In this document: one piece after another, positions 21,296 through 31,983 of the stretch | Position numbering within the stretch: the first letter of the stretch is position 1 | Layout of the letters: the number at the start of each line of letters is the position of its first letter | Source of the DNA: Agrypnia vestita | Lineage: Eukaryota > Arthropoda > Insecta > Trichoptera > Phryganeidae | Reading direction: 5' to 3' | Length of the DNA stretch: 64,000 nt | Assembly (NCBI GenBank): GCA_016648135.1 | Contig: JADDOH010014650.1 | Coordinates: 1-64,000, forward strand | Notes under the pieces: model-generated | Seen by the model: only the letters and a program-made list of their open reading frames with translations | Told to the model about the DNA's origin: nothing | The model's database searches: none | Program-made: the position numbers and the translations under genes

Positions 21296-21804
21296 TTAAT
21301 TGATTAATAATGTCTCTGTGACATAAATCCAGCACTGTTCTGAAAGATTTGAACAAACTCAAAATATTCTGAAGTTTAAATTTTAGATTGATTTCCCAAT
21401 TCTTTTTTGTTCTGAATAATTACTATATAACTAATAATTAATAATTACGTAATGTAAATATAAAATTCAAAAATTTAAAGTCCCTCACTGTTGACGGGTT
21501 ATATATAGCTAGTTCTTAAGTATATTAAATTTACCAACACGTGGATATTATGATGTTATATGTTCACTCACATTTAAAATCTTTAAAGTTTTATATTTAA
21601 TTAATTTTATTATTTGATGCCGAACGGTTTCTAGTTGTCGGCTAATGTTTCAAACGTGAACTCAAAATGTAAATTCGTAATTTTCTATAACACGACAACA
21701 CGAAATTTGGCCTAATTTATTTAATATGGTCATCGAAAATCAAGTTGAATGAATTCTGTCCTGTAATCGAAGCCGAGGTGGTCATTTAGATGTTTTTTAA
21801 AATA

Positions 21805-23091
21805 TTAGGTCCTTACATATGAAATTGACGTTTTGCCCTACTGGCAAATTTGATCTCAAATATCTTCTCTTTGGTTAGGAATTGCAAATCCAAATTTATA
21901 CAGCTATTTACTCATGTATTTGTGTTTTGAAAATTATAATTCATTTGTTTTTTTCCTCAATTGTTTTTTTCTTTGCGTCACTCAGTTTACAAAATGAAAA
22001 ACTTGAAATATCGCGTTATTTACGAGTACGAGTTCCACCGTGGCACCAGTGCTGCAGAAACGGCTCGAAGGATTAATGATGTGTATGGCGACGGTGCCGC
22101 AAAAGAAAACACAGTGCGTTTTTGGTTCCAACGTTTTCGTTCTGGAAATTTCGACCTGCAGAACAAGCCCCGTGGACGGCCGGAGACCAAAGTTGATAAT
22201 GAAGAATTGAAGGCTATTGTGGAAGCGGATCCATCGCAAACCACATCCGAGTTAGCTGCAGGCTGCGGTGTTAGTGATAAAACTGTTTTAATCCACTTGA
22301 AGCAAATTGGTAAGGTGAAAAAGCTTGAAAGGTGGGTACCTCACGAATTGAGTGAAGCAAATCAACAAACGCGCGTTGACTGCTGCGTTGCATTACTCAA
22401 CCGGCACAATAATGAAGGGATTTTAAATCGAATCATTACCTGTGATGAAAAGTGGATCCTGTACGATAATCGGAAGCGCTCATCGCAATGGCTGAACCCT
22501 GCCGAACCAGCCAAACCATGCCCCAAGCGAAAATTGACTCCAAAAAAGTTACTTGTGAGCGTTTGGTGGACTAGTGCTGGTGTCGTTCACTACAGCTTTC
22601 TTAAATCTGGCCAGACGATTACGGCAGATGTCTATTGTCAGCAACTGCAAACCATGATGGAAAAGCTAGCTGCTAAACAACCGAGGCTGGTTAATCGCTC
22701 TAGGCCACTGCTGCTTCATGATAACGCTAGACCACACACTGCACAACAGACGGCTACCAAATTAGAGGAGCTTCAATTGGAATGTCTAAGACATCCACCG
22801 TACTCTCCGGACCTTGCCCCAATAGATTACCATTTTTTTCGAAATTTGGATAACTTCTTGCAAAGGAAAAAATTCAACTCCGATGGGGCAGTCCAAACCA
22901 CCTTCAAAGATTTTATTGATTCCCGTCCGAATGGTTTTTTTAGTAAAGGGATCGATGAACTACCTATGAGATGGCAAAAGTGCATAGATAGCAATGGTAC
23001 ATACTTTGATTAAATAAATATATTATAATAAAAAAAAATCGGCTTTATGTTCCTCCCATACTAAACGTCAATTTCATATGTAAGGACCTAA
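21805..23091 (+). mobile_element. mariner transposon, copy C, intact (1287 bp)
   Basis: Both inverted ends (TTAGGTCCTTACATATG) and flanking TA dinucleotides (21803-21804 and 23092-23093) are present, and the transposase frame is uninterrupted. Copies A and B differ from it at few positions by eye, so the family expanded recently. Confidence 0.97.
21994..23013 (+). CDS. mariner DD34D transposase, intact, 339 aa
   Basis: Cut-and-paste transposase that would bind the inverted ends, excise the element and insert it at TA. I start at the ATG at 21994 (MKNLKYRVIYEYEF); the open frame extends 11 codons upstream but without an ATG. Residues 1-110 form the paired helix-turn-helix region, including a GRP hinge (KPRGRPET, about residue 65). 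WVPHELSE lies near residue 120. The catalytic triad is the Asp of ITCDEKW (about 155), the Asp of LLLHDNARPHTA (about 247), and the second Asp of SPDLAPIDYHFF, 34 residues further. Length fits mariner transposases (about 340-350). AATAAA overlaps the region just after the stop. All key residues are present, so it may be active. Confidence 0.97.
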   Translation: MKNLKYRVIYEYEFHRGTSAAETARRINDVYGDGAAKENTVRFWFQRFRSGNFDLQNKPRGRPETKVDNEELKAIVEADPSQTTSELAAGCGVSDKTVLIHLKQIGKVKKLERWVPHELSEANQQTRVDCCVALLNRHNNEGILNRIITCDEKWILYDNRKRSSQWLNPAEPAKPCPKRKLTPKKLLVSVWWTSAGVVHYSFLKSGQTITADVYCQQLQTMMEKLAAKQPRLVNRSRPLLLHDNARPHTAQQTATKLEELQLECLRHPPYSPDLAPIDYHFFRNLDNFLQRKKFNSDGAVQTTFKDFIDSRPNGFFSKGIDELPMRWQKCIDSNGTYFD

Positions 23092-23164
23092 TATAATGTT
23101 ATCATTTGTACTTAATTTTTTTTTTAATGGTTGTATCTTAAATTGTTTTTTATTTATTTCATTT

Positions 23165-23260
23165 GTAAATGGTGTAGTGGTCATGACGCTCGCCTAGTGA
23201 TCTGGTTGTCGGTGGTTCAGTTTCAGGACACCGGTAAGTTAGTCCTATTTTCATAGCACA
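23165..23260 (+). repeat. degenerate tRNA-derived SINE head
   Basis: Contains an A-box-like TGTAGTGGTCATGACGC and a B-box-like GGTTCAGTTTC at tRNA spacing, ending CAGGACACC. It resembles tRNA-derived SINE heads but is too degenerate to be a tRNA gene. Different from the GGTTGCTATAGC family. Confidence 0.5.
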
Positions 23261-23544
23261 GGCTTTTGGCTCAGTTTGAGAATAGTAAGAATATTAATGC
23301 GACACGTATTCCTTGTTCGCATCTCTATTTGTTTTATTTTAAAAAAAATGACGCTGTAGTTCATGAAGTTACGTAAATTAGGTGGAAAACATTCGCTATG
23401 TTACATCTAGGTGAGTTTAATTATAATTTTACACTTTACCACTCAAGTTTCGAGAGTATCGAAATATTTCATCGACAGATGAAGTGTTAAAATATTATTA
23501 TCGGAGTATTATGTATGATAACGACTTTTACTAAAATATTTGAA

Positions 23545-23800
23545 CATTTTTTTTATATTTCCCCTGCCGGCAGTTAATGGTAATATTTTAAACCCTGGCG
23601 ATTGTGCTGGGTGGAACATTAAATGTTTCGCGTCTTTGCTAAGTCGTATATATACTGTATTTTCAACCGGTCACGCAGGCTCAGCGGTTCGGTGTTCAAG
23701 CCCCATCTCCAGCCGCTTAATTTAGTTTATTTATCCGTGAATTCGAACGAAATTACGGACTTTACGGACGGACGGAGGAACAGCGAAATTATTACGTTTG
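23545..23800 (+). repeat. dispersed repeat 'G' (GACGGA family)
   Basis: Landmarks in order: CCTGCCGGCAGTTAA, a TGTTTCGCGTCTTTGC block, GGTGTTCAAGCCCC (weak B box), GAATTCGAACGAAATTACGG, a GGACGGACGGA run and GAAATTATTACGTTTG. The same order is seen at 50510-50815 and inverted at 34230-34430. Possibly a SINE, but only the B-box-like block supports that. Confidence 0.6.
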
Positions 23801-23851
23801 TTTTTTTTATTTTTTTTATTTATTTATGGTTTTTGTGTTTAATTTATTTTT

Positions 23852-24064
23852 AGCAAAATTTAAAATAAATTAAATTTTAATAAATATTATTATTAAGTTC
23901 TGCGGGTTAAGTATTTTTATGTGTTACAGCTGTTTCGGCTTGTAAGACTGTTGTGTGTGTGATAATGGCCTTACAAGCCGAAATAGCTGTAATACATAAA
24001 AATACTTAACCCGCAGAACTTAATAATAATATTTATTAAAATTTAATTTATTTTAAATTTTGCT
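23852..24064. repeat. 95-bp-arm palindrome of PLE-like ends (repeat 'P')
   Basis: Arms 23852-23946 and 23970-24064 match with about two mismatches and a 23-base loop. Each arm holds CCTTACAAGCCGAAA or its complement next to a palindromic AGCT core, then AATACATAAAAATACTTAA. Each arm corresponds to the 3' part of the longer repeat P at 27170-27625 and 61903-62340. The DNA or RNA could form a long hairpin. Confidence 0.8.
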
Positions 24065-24099
24065 AAACATAATTATTACGTTTGATTCGAACGAATGCG

Positions 24100-24430
24100 T
24101 AAAGGCCCAATGATTACGAAAATGGTGGATCTCGATGAGCCAGCGTCGGAGGCAAGAAGGCATTATTTTCCCCAGGGTCGCGCACCTCTGCGCAGCGCCG
24201 CGGCGGGCGGAAGGTGGAAGGAGTGGCGAAGCAGCGCCGGTTGCATCACAGCCAGTTGGGTAACGTGCGGTTTCACTTTCTAAGTCGGTCTCTTCCTGGT
24301 ATCGCCAGCGAGAAGCGGCCTAACCCAACAACCGCGGCGTTCGGCCGCTGCCTGGAACTGGTTCTGGTGCGGTCCTCAGGGCTGCCAGCCAGCAGCCGGT
24401 TAAGCCATCTGGGATGAGCAAAGTAAAAAT
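24100..24430. other. GC-rich segment, no gene recognised
   Basis: CpG-containing segment just right of the palindrome. Short ORFs of 62-67 codons have no recognisable motif. I see no repeat relationship with the rest of the window. Confidence 0.4.
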
Positions 24431-24544
24431 CACCGTCAACTTCCAAAACAGAAAAAGCGCTTCTCCTCGCAGAAAAATTCTTAAATACGCGCGTTAGAAG
24501 TTATACTTTAAAAACTCCAGTCAAAATATAGACTTCAGCAAGTC

Positions 24545-24700
24545 AGTCGTGCGATAGGTCGTAAGTCCTGTTTCCCATATAAGAAATATAGCTTCGTCTC
24601 TGTGAGATATTTATAATATATCTTGATTAATGATGTCTCCCTGGAGATAAAATCAGTATTGTGTTCTTGAAAAATTTGGACATATTTAAAATGCTTTGAA
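24545..24700 (-). mobile_element. inverted-repeat miniature 'T', single end
   Basis: Contains CGATAGGTCGTAAGTCC, CATATAAGAAATATAGCT, TCGTCTCTGTGAGATAT and then CTCCCTGGAGATAAAATC, in the order seen mirrored at 62341-62460. It is one terminal part of the family; the matching other end is not nearby. Confidence 0.55.
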
Positions 24701-24817
24701 TAGAATGAATTGAATGTGGAGACCTGTAATTGGCCATCTATATTGTATCAATGTTTTCTATGCTTTTTTTGTGCTGTTGGTCTTCCATAAACATTAAATA
24801 AATAAATAAATAAATAG

Positions 24818-25105
24818 AAATGCGCTTTGTTTTCACTACTTGTGACACAATGGTCCGTTCGTCAGGATATAAAGTATACTTACAAATTAAAAATCAAAAA
24901 TCGAAATACAGACAAGAAAAAAAATAAAAAATCACATGTGAAATAAATGAATAATGAAGCACTAACATGAAACAAATTTAAAAGATATCTATTTGTACAA
25001 AGGAAAAATTATTTATAATATTTATCCTGATGAAGGGACCATTGGCTCTAAAACATGTTGATATTCACAATAAATAGTGGTGAAAACAAAGTGCATTTTT
25101 ATTAT
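24818..25105. repeat. inverted pair of PLE-like ends with hammerhead-like core
   Basis: AAATGCGCTTTGTTTTCAC at the left is mirrored by GTGAAAACAAAGTGCATTT at the right, and TGGTCCGTTCGTCAGGATA by TATCCTGATGAAGGGACCA. The right copy reads CTGATGAAGGGACC...AAAACATGTTG; the GAAA core has become AAAA, so it should not cleave. Confidence 0.6.
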
Positions 25106-25561
25106 TATATTAATAATGTCACCACAAAATCATATTGCTCCTTTTGAAGAAAATATATGTTGATATCTCATTACAAACGGTAATATATGTACTGGTTTAT
25201 GTGAATGATAAATTTCAACCACAGGTGGCGGTAGCAAAATACAACTTACCTTTGAAACAAGATGTGCAAATTAAACATATACACAACTTCTAAAAAAATT
25301 GATAGGTTTGATAGTCTATCACAGGTGAAATTGTAAACGTTACATTGTGTAAAGTGATCACTCGAGCCAGCCGTATGATAGGTCGTAAGCCCCACCCAAC
25401 ACCCAAAAAGACTTCCATACCTACTTTTTCATATAAAAAGTATAATATAATACCTCGAAGTTATATTTCTTTGGCGTACATAAAAAAATGCATTTTTTTT
25501 TACTTGCCAGGTCTTGTCGGTTTTTTTATATGAAAGTTGCCTGATAATTGGAAACACATTA

Positions 25562-26210
25562 TACAGGGTCTCTCATGGATAGTAGCAAAAACTTCTAAGA
25601 AGTCTTTCTTTACACTTTCGGTGAAGTGTCGACCGTTACGGTCCGAAATTCACGACTAGGCATACCTGGCCGTCGTCTCGCGACTTACTTCGCACCAAAC
25701 GAGCTGTCAAAACGAACTCCCTCGCGCCGCGTATTATTCTATTCCTTTCTAGTGTTTAGGCGATTCCCGTCGCTTCTAGGCTGTTCCAGGCGTTTCCCGA
25801 ATACTGTAGAAAAGTCTAGATTTCTACGGGCCGTTCTCGATCCTTCTATAGTGTTGCGAAATATTGCAAGAGATTCGCTATTCCTTCTGCTATCTATTTC
25901 GTTACATTATGCCGACCGTGTAATACAGCCTCCATTAAACGCCTTGGCAACACCCTGCTAGACCAGCGATAGTGAAAACGAAGAAGACGTGTCGTGTCTT
26001 ACAGTTACCCAGGCGAGCTAGTGACGTAACGGCCCCATGGATGCTGGGCCTCTAATGAGGGACGTGGATGTGCAGTCACTTCCCTTCTATGCCGGGGGGC
26101 AATGACCTTAGCTCGCCACGCGGAAGGAAAGAGAAAAGCGTTCCATCAAGTAGAGATTTATGGCAGCCGCGCGAGATCGCAGCCGATAACGGAAATAACA
26201 AATACATAAC
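25562..26210. other. unclassified segment, possible solo LTR
   Basis: Less AT-rich than its flanks. An ORF of 111 codons at 25626-25961 has no recognisable domain and contains repeated TTCTAG-type words. The stretch from TGTCGACCG (25627) to TTACAGTTACC (about 26008) could be a solo LTR, but I found no target duplication or tRNA primer site. I make no firm call. Confidence 0.25.
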
Positions 26211-26342
26211 TTGAGCCTTTTTGTTTTTTTATTTATTTTAATGCCAATACATTCTCTAAGCTCATTCCTACATTTCAAGTATCAGTTAATTATTTATTTA
26301 TTTCAATATACGGCACAGAAGTACTTTTCACATAATAATATA

Positions 26343-26841
26343 CAGGTTTATTTATAAAACATTAATAACCTCGCAAGACTATACTCCTGCCTTGATTGTG
26401 AGTCGAAAGTGTTCGAGCTATTATGACCTAATACCAATAGTTATGGAGATATGCGACATCAAAGTTTGCATTTTTTTCTATTTCTGACTTATTTTTTGTA
26501 AAACGTTGGACTATCATTACAGTAACTTATATCGAATATGAAAAATTCATTTCTTTTAATACCATTCAAATAAAATAATAAAAACCTTCTAATTCCAATT
26601 GGAAAACATTCCAATTGGAATTTTTTCAGGGTTTTTATCATTTTATTTAACTTTTATCGAATCGAATGAATTTTTCGTAATCGATATAAGTTACTGTAAT
26701 GATATTACAACGTTTTACAAAAAATAAGTAAGAAAAATGTAAACTTTGATGTCGCATATCTCCATAACTTTTGGTATTAGGTCATGATAGCTCGAACATT
26801 TTCGACTCATGCAGGCAATTAATGTTTTACAAATAACCCTG
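26343..26841. mobile_element. foldback miniature flanked by TA (499 bp)
   Basis: Nearly its whole length is an imperfect inverted repeat. CAGGTTTATTTATAAAAC...ATTAAT at the left mirrors ATTAATGTTTTACAAATAAC...CCTG at the right. Inner blocks (GGAGATATGCGACATCAA; CGATATAAGTTACTGTAATG) are mirrored too, with a short hairpin at the centre (CCAATTGGAAAACATTCCAATTGG region, about 26600). It is flanked by TA on both sides, as for Tc1/mariner-type miniatures. Non-coding. Confidence 0.7.
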
Positions 26842-27169
26842 TATACAAGAAATCAAAACAGAACAGCAAAAATTACAGAATTGACATAGTAGAGTAACTC
26901 AAAGTTATAACAATAAATTTAGAAAAAGGAGGTGTGAAGTATATAAGATAAAACAATTTATAAAAAGGAAATGTGAAGTATATACAAGGTTAAACAAATA
27001 AGTATAATAGTTTGTTTGTAATTGCATTATGAATTCAGGACGGCAGGGTGTAGAGCTTCTAGTAGCGAATCTTTATATTGTGCTAAACTGGAATTAAAAA
27101 TATCAGAGATATGCGCATAGGTACCTATATCAATATTCACTATAATAAAATATGAACTTATCTATGTTT

Positions 27170-27625
27170 TTTGTGTTCAGTTTGTAGAACTCCATTTTAT
27201 TTTTAATGAAATATAAAATAAATTAAATTTTAATAAATATTATTATTTAGATCTGCAGGTTAAGTGTTATTTTAAATGTGACAGCTGTTTCGGCTTGTAA
27301 GGCCATTATTAAACAGTGGATGTACAACTTATAATCGACTTATTTACAAGGTTTAAGTTACCCCTTCCCCTATGGATAATTAGATGTTTTCGGTGAAGCC
27401 CTATATTATGTAAGATTCTTTTTTCCTAGGCACTTATCATTGAAGATTCCCCGGTTTATAAAATTGTATTTTACGCTTGGTTATCAAAATTCCCCGTTTT
27501 CTGTAAGTGATTAACTGAATTACTTTGAAAGTGCCTCCATTTAGTTGCTATTTTATTTATACTTATGAGATTATTACGTTAAATATTATTTTAATTTATG
27601 GGCTTTATTTTGGGTTTCTTAAGCA
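27170..27625 (-). repeat. repeat 'P' copy 1, PLE-like, with hammerhead-like core
   Basis: On the minus strand it runs from AAGAAACCCAAAATAAAG through CAAGCGTAAAATACAATTT and GGGGAAGGGGTAACTTAA to the core ATAATGGCC-TTACAA-GGCCGAAA region and GACAGCTG-type palindrome at about 27283-27310. The copy at 61903-62340 is in the opposite orientation. No coding motif seen. Confidence 0.65.
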
Positions 27626-28007
27626 TACTAAGAAGTGGAGAGAATGGTGATGAATGGAAAGATGGTGACGCTGTACAATCCAGACTGTAGATTGGTACCT
27701 ACCTACTCGAGCTTAGAAACAATTGTTTTTTTACTGCTGCATAATACTGCAATAATATGGGTGAATATTTTGGGAGCGGCTGCAGCTAATCGATAATATA
27801 AACAATAGACTTTATTAGGTACCGAACACCACGTGGTGATGTAATTACCCGTGTCAAAGTACTATTGATATAAAAATTGTAAACATTTTCTTTATTTAAA
27901 GTTTAGGAGAAATTTACTTGATATTTCAATGTTTATTTATTTTGTTAAAATGATGCGCGGATTCGGAGTAGCGTGTGGCAACTCTGAGAGCTCCGCCCAC
28001 GGCGATG

Positions 28008-28075
28008 ACAAACTAACTAACTAACTAACCATCACGCTAGAAGAGTGTGGCGTTCAATCCTCTCTGCCCCGCAGG
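28008..28075. repeat. inverted junction of two LINE 3' ends
   Basis: A minus-strand 3' tail (CTAACTAACTAACCATCACG) is followed at once by the plus-strand 3' end AGAAGAGTGTGGCGTTCAAT of the same LINE family (compare 42525-42602). This is a head-to-head junction of two truncated ends. Confidence 0.6.
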
Positions 28076-28489
28076 GGCCCGCACGGCTCCACTGTCGTAT
28101 GCTTTGTGTATCACTACTCTGCTTCTTTTCTAACCTGTTTTTATATCTTAATTTTCTTTTCTTGGATAATTTATGATACTATTTTGTTGCTATTTTTGCT
28201 TATGAATTTAACCTGTTTTCTTCCTCGCTTATACTGTTTTATGTTACTATTTTGCTATCTTCTTTTTATTTTGATTTTGTATTTAACCTGATTTTATTTC
28301 TATTTTTCTTTGCTTTTGTTTTTCTACTTCTGATTTTTATGCCGCTGCACAAATCTATTTCTTTTATATGCTTTTAATTTTCTTGTATTTGTATTTGATT
28401 TAATAAAGAAAGTTCTTGGTGGAGGGGACAACGAATGGGTTTTTTGCTGCCAGAACCTTGCGGCGTTCGCCCTATACACGGGCGCCGCA

Positions 28490-28852
28490 CGGGGATGGCT
28501 TTAAATAAGAAAAATGTCAACCTGGCGACGCAAGAGTAGGGCCGATATGGGAGCCGTCGGCTCATAGAACGGCCCTGGGAAAGTGGTGGGTCCCCATTCG
28601 TTGCCCCGCAGGGGTAGGCAGAGAGGATTGAACGCCACACTCTTCTATCCTGGCGCACCTCTTTTGCTTCGGCCACATTCATACATCTTCTCATACAAGT
28701 TCTACGGCTGTTGCGGCTTTTAACAGGGCCATCCTCAATCACTTGTTGCATCTGATCATGTCAGGTCTTTCGCGGACGCCCTCTATTTCTGTTGCCTTCA
28801 ACACTCGCCTCATATATTTTCTTAACCATCCTTTCCTCGTTCATACGTTCTA
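28490..28852 (-). pseudogene. LINE C-terminus fused to repeat 'R' copy 3
   Basis: The minus strand from 28852 encodes ERMNEERMVKKIYEASVEG, NRNRGRPRKT, then DGPVKSRNSRRTCMRRCMN and VWRSILSAYPCG. This is the C-terminus seen complete at 41848-42581. Where the normal protein would end in RETA and a GTTA tail, the sequence instead runs into repeat R (CATATCGGCCCTAC inverted, 28510-28610). A stop replaces the residue after PRKT (TGA). Confidence 0.75.
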
Positions 28853-29079
28853 CTAACTGACACTAACTGAATACCTATTAGCATGTTTCATTCAATCTTC
28901 CAAAATAAAATATTGTATAGAAGAACTAGTTGATAGTAAAAAATATTTATTCATTGAGTAAGGTTGATCTCACTGCACGCGAGTTAAAAATGGCATCCAC
29001 CGCACGCGGAAGAAACAATTCTTGCTAATCTACTATCTTTTATAATTAACACGAATTTCGGCATTATAGTGGTTATTTG

Positions 29080-29660
29080 TTTTATATTTAAATCTATTAT
29101 ATCTATTTACATAATTTAATATTTGTTTAAAAAACTGATCTTCATATTTGTTGAAAACCTATTTAAATACAATATGATTCCGCACATTTGTTTTATTAAC
29201 CTATTTAATATATCAATTTAAATTACTTTTATTAATATTTATTTAAAAACCGTCCTCATTATTTCTATAAAAGATTTATTACATATGTTTAAAAACTTAA
29301 AACCCTGCATATTTGTTAAAAAAACTAATTGTTTGACTAACCAATCGTACATGGCTACTTATTTAAAAGATTGTCGTTCATACATGTGTAAAAACTGTCC
29401 TTAATATTTCTACAACAGACCAGAGAGATTTTAAAATGCATAAGTTCATATTTATTTTACTAACTTATCCTACGTATTTTTTTAAAGGTCTTTTTTTTCT
29501 TTATTTAAAACACCTATCCTTCACATTTGTTAGAAACCCGCCCTTCGTATTATTTTAACAATGTCCATCGTTTTAACTATCCATGTTTTAAAAAAACACT
29601 GAATCCTTGATATTGGTTTCTTTATATTTGCCTAAAAACTGTTTTTCATAATATATCATA
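29080..29660 (+). repeat. decayed tandem repeat
   Basis: Variants of TTTAAAAACTG followed by TCCTTCATATTTGTT recur a dozen or so times, for example near 29126, 29247, 29330, 29390, 29490, 29590 and 29630. Spacing is irregular (about 25-60 bases). It reads as an old minisatellite that has diverged. No ORF of note. Confidence 0.45.
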
Positions 29661-29889
29661 AAGATTTGACACACAAACTTTCTCATCAATATTAATACTA
29701 ATTTATATTGATGAGAAATTAATATGAAACACCATTGTGTAAATTGGCTCAATTAAAATTGCTTTATTTATTAATTTCATACAGAGTTCACCTTTTTACC
29801 TTGTTGGAAATCATCCAAAATATTTTATGTGCTTACAAATTATCTCTTTATTTATATATTCGTTTAGTACGAAAATGATTATTGTATTT

Positions 29890-30407
29890 TTACTCCCTTT
29901 ATATTAACTCGTGGCGTCTGCTTGCTTGCCGTCAACAAAAACTTTGGATCGATTTTTGACCCTTTTCCCGTGATCCAATCGAGCTAAAACTTAGCAAGTA
30001 GACTCGTGGCGACGATCAAGAAAATCTATCAAATTTTCGTTAAAAAAAATAATTATTATAATATAATTTAGGATTTTATTGGTTTTTTCAAATTGGAATC
30101 ATTAGAAAAGTTTGATTACTAGCATAGCGGCCCGATAACGTCGCGGTATATTTTCTAAATTTGAATTACTCCGTCGGTACGCATAATAGGTACTTCACTA
30201 CGAATGCCGAAAATCTAAATTGACTGACAAATGTTTTTAGAATTTAATCTTCAAAGCATGAAGCGTCTTATCAAAACTCAAAACAGCTGACTTTTTAGAA
30301 ATATATTAAATTCCTGTAAGTTTAGTGTTATGTTGTATGTTTTAATTCGTCTTTAATTGTTCTTATATTTTACAAAGAAAGGTTGGTTTTTATGGGTTAC
30401 TTTTTTT
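29890..30407 (+). repeat. dispersed repeat 'F', copy 2
   Basis: Starts TTACTCCCTTTATATTAA and CTCGTGGCGTCTGC, has CGATAACGTCGCGG in the centre and ends GGTTGGTTTTTATGGG then TTACTTTTTTT. Closely matches the copy at 32803. It lacks the AGTATAATAAAAACT block just before the end. Confidence 0.75.
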
Positions 30408-30429
30408 AAATTTGAATATAGAAATACGC

Positions 30430-30780
30430 TTATGTCTTCCACCCCCAGGCGGAGCGGAGGGTGAAACGAAGCAACCGCCCGGTGAAGGCCTTCCCCGGGC
30501 GGGTCGGCGCACGGAGCTGCCGGACCTTCAACTCCTCGTAACCAGCAACCAGCAACCAGCCCACCACCGAGGCAGCTGTCACGCAGCCGCATGCACGGCG
30601 CGCACTGTTACGATGCAGGCTCGATGCATTATTAGAACGAGTCCGATGCAGGTTTCATTGTCCTCATGAAAATAATGATAAACGTAAATGTGCAAGGCCT
30701 TGGGGTTATTACTCGCTCGCGTTGCGTGGCTCCATAGCCTCGCGCGCTCAATCCGACGCTTTACCAAACTAATATCGAAG
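30430..30780. other. GC-rich segment, no gene recognised
   Basis: CpG-containing island right after repeat F copy 2. ORFs on both strands (about 80-97 codons) overlap and show no domain. Confidence 0.4.
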
Positions 30781-31223
30781 ATTAAAAATTTAACAAAGGT
30801 ACGATGAAAATCGTTGAAAATCACATTCCGCCTTTTCAAGAATTTCCTACCGCTAGTCAAAAAGAAATTCAAAACATACTAGTGCTGCATAATTTTTATC
30901 TTTTTACTTAAATAAAATAAAATTATTATATTTCACATATTTCTTCACTTTTGGTGGCAGTTTATTGAACAATTTAAAACCCATAAAGATTGCGAAAAGT
31001 CAGTGGGATTTTAGACTGACTAAATAGTTTATACTATAAAGTATAAACTATTTTGCGTTCCTGCCAGTTTTGTTTGTGGAAGTGACTTTTCGCGGGGCAA
31101 AGGTATTATGGACCTCAAAATTATATTTCATATTTTTACTCATTTAATATGTTATGAAACTAATCGGTTTTTGATTTTTTATATCAAGATTAGGACATTT
31201 TCAAGGATTATAATTAAAACAAT

Positions 31224-31427
31224 TAAAAAATATTGATTGTATTATTTGTATGTTTCTATATTATTTGATTAATTACACCTACCTGTTTTGGAAAAACTTT
31301 TCCATTGTCATTGTGTTTTATATATGACAGAATGAAAGACGACGGAAAGGTTTTTCCGAAACATGTAGGTGTAATTAATCAAATAATATAAGTAGACACA
31401 TACAAATAATACAATCAATATTTTTTT
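31224..31427. repeat. palindrome of PLE-like ends
   Basis: About 87 bp at the left (ATATTGATTGTATTATTT ... CACCTACCTGTTTTGGAAA) is mirrored with some mismatches at the right (31338-31427), loop about 27 bases. The right arm carries GGAAAGGTTTTTCC, GAAACATGTAGG and GTGTAATTAATCAAAT, the same 3' end that follows the GIY-YIG remnant at 7086. The hammerhead core is degenerate in both arms. Confidence 0.7.
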
Positions 31428-31496
31428 AAATGTCAATCTACAATGATGCTGAACCAATTGAAAAAAAAAAAAAACAATTAACTTTGTTTCAACCTC

Positions 31497-31560
31497 TAAT
31501 TTTATTTTTAACACTCAACATGTTCCGAGATCAAAGGTCCCTTTTTCAGGAGGATACTAA
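31497..31560 (-). repeat. PLE-like end, degenerate hammerhead-like core
   Basis: On the minus strand CTGAAAAAGGGACC, a short loop and GATCTCGGAACATGTTGAG match the element end at 25025. Core bases are changed (CTGAAAA for CTGANGA; GGAAC for GAAAC). Confidence 0.45.
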
Positions 31561-31983
31561 GTATACTGAAATCTAAATACAAGTATAGCAGATAATGGAA
31601 AGTCTAAGAAAAATATTTTCAATAATTTGTTTCTTAACTGTCATGAACTTAAACTGCTTTAGCATAAACTAATCATTTTATTTTCGTACAGAAAAAAATA
31701 TTAAGAAAAAATAAGAACGCTAAAAGATTGTAAAAGTAAAAACTCTACAAATCGTAATTTTTTGCTGGAAAATAGAGCCATCCTTTGCGGAGCTGAAAAC
31801 CGAATGAAAGCGAATTCAATTATTTATTAGGTACATCTTAAAATAGTTCTCACGGCTCTATTTTCAATTTTTTCTTTTTCGGTTTCATTTCCCAAAAATA
31901 ATATTGTTGAGTAGTAATTGATGTGTGGAGTGACAATGGAATTCAATACTAATTGCGAGGTTTAGGTTAAATTATTTAATCAG

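Noticed and set aside
25626..25961. 111-codon ORF, possible gene
   Set aside because: No recognisable domain; repeated TTCTAG-type words suggest non-coding, perhaps LTR-like sequence.
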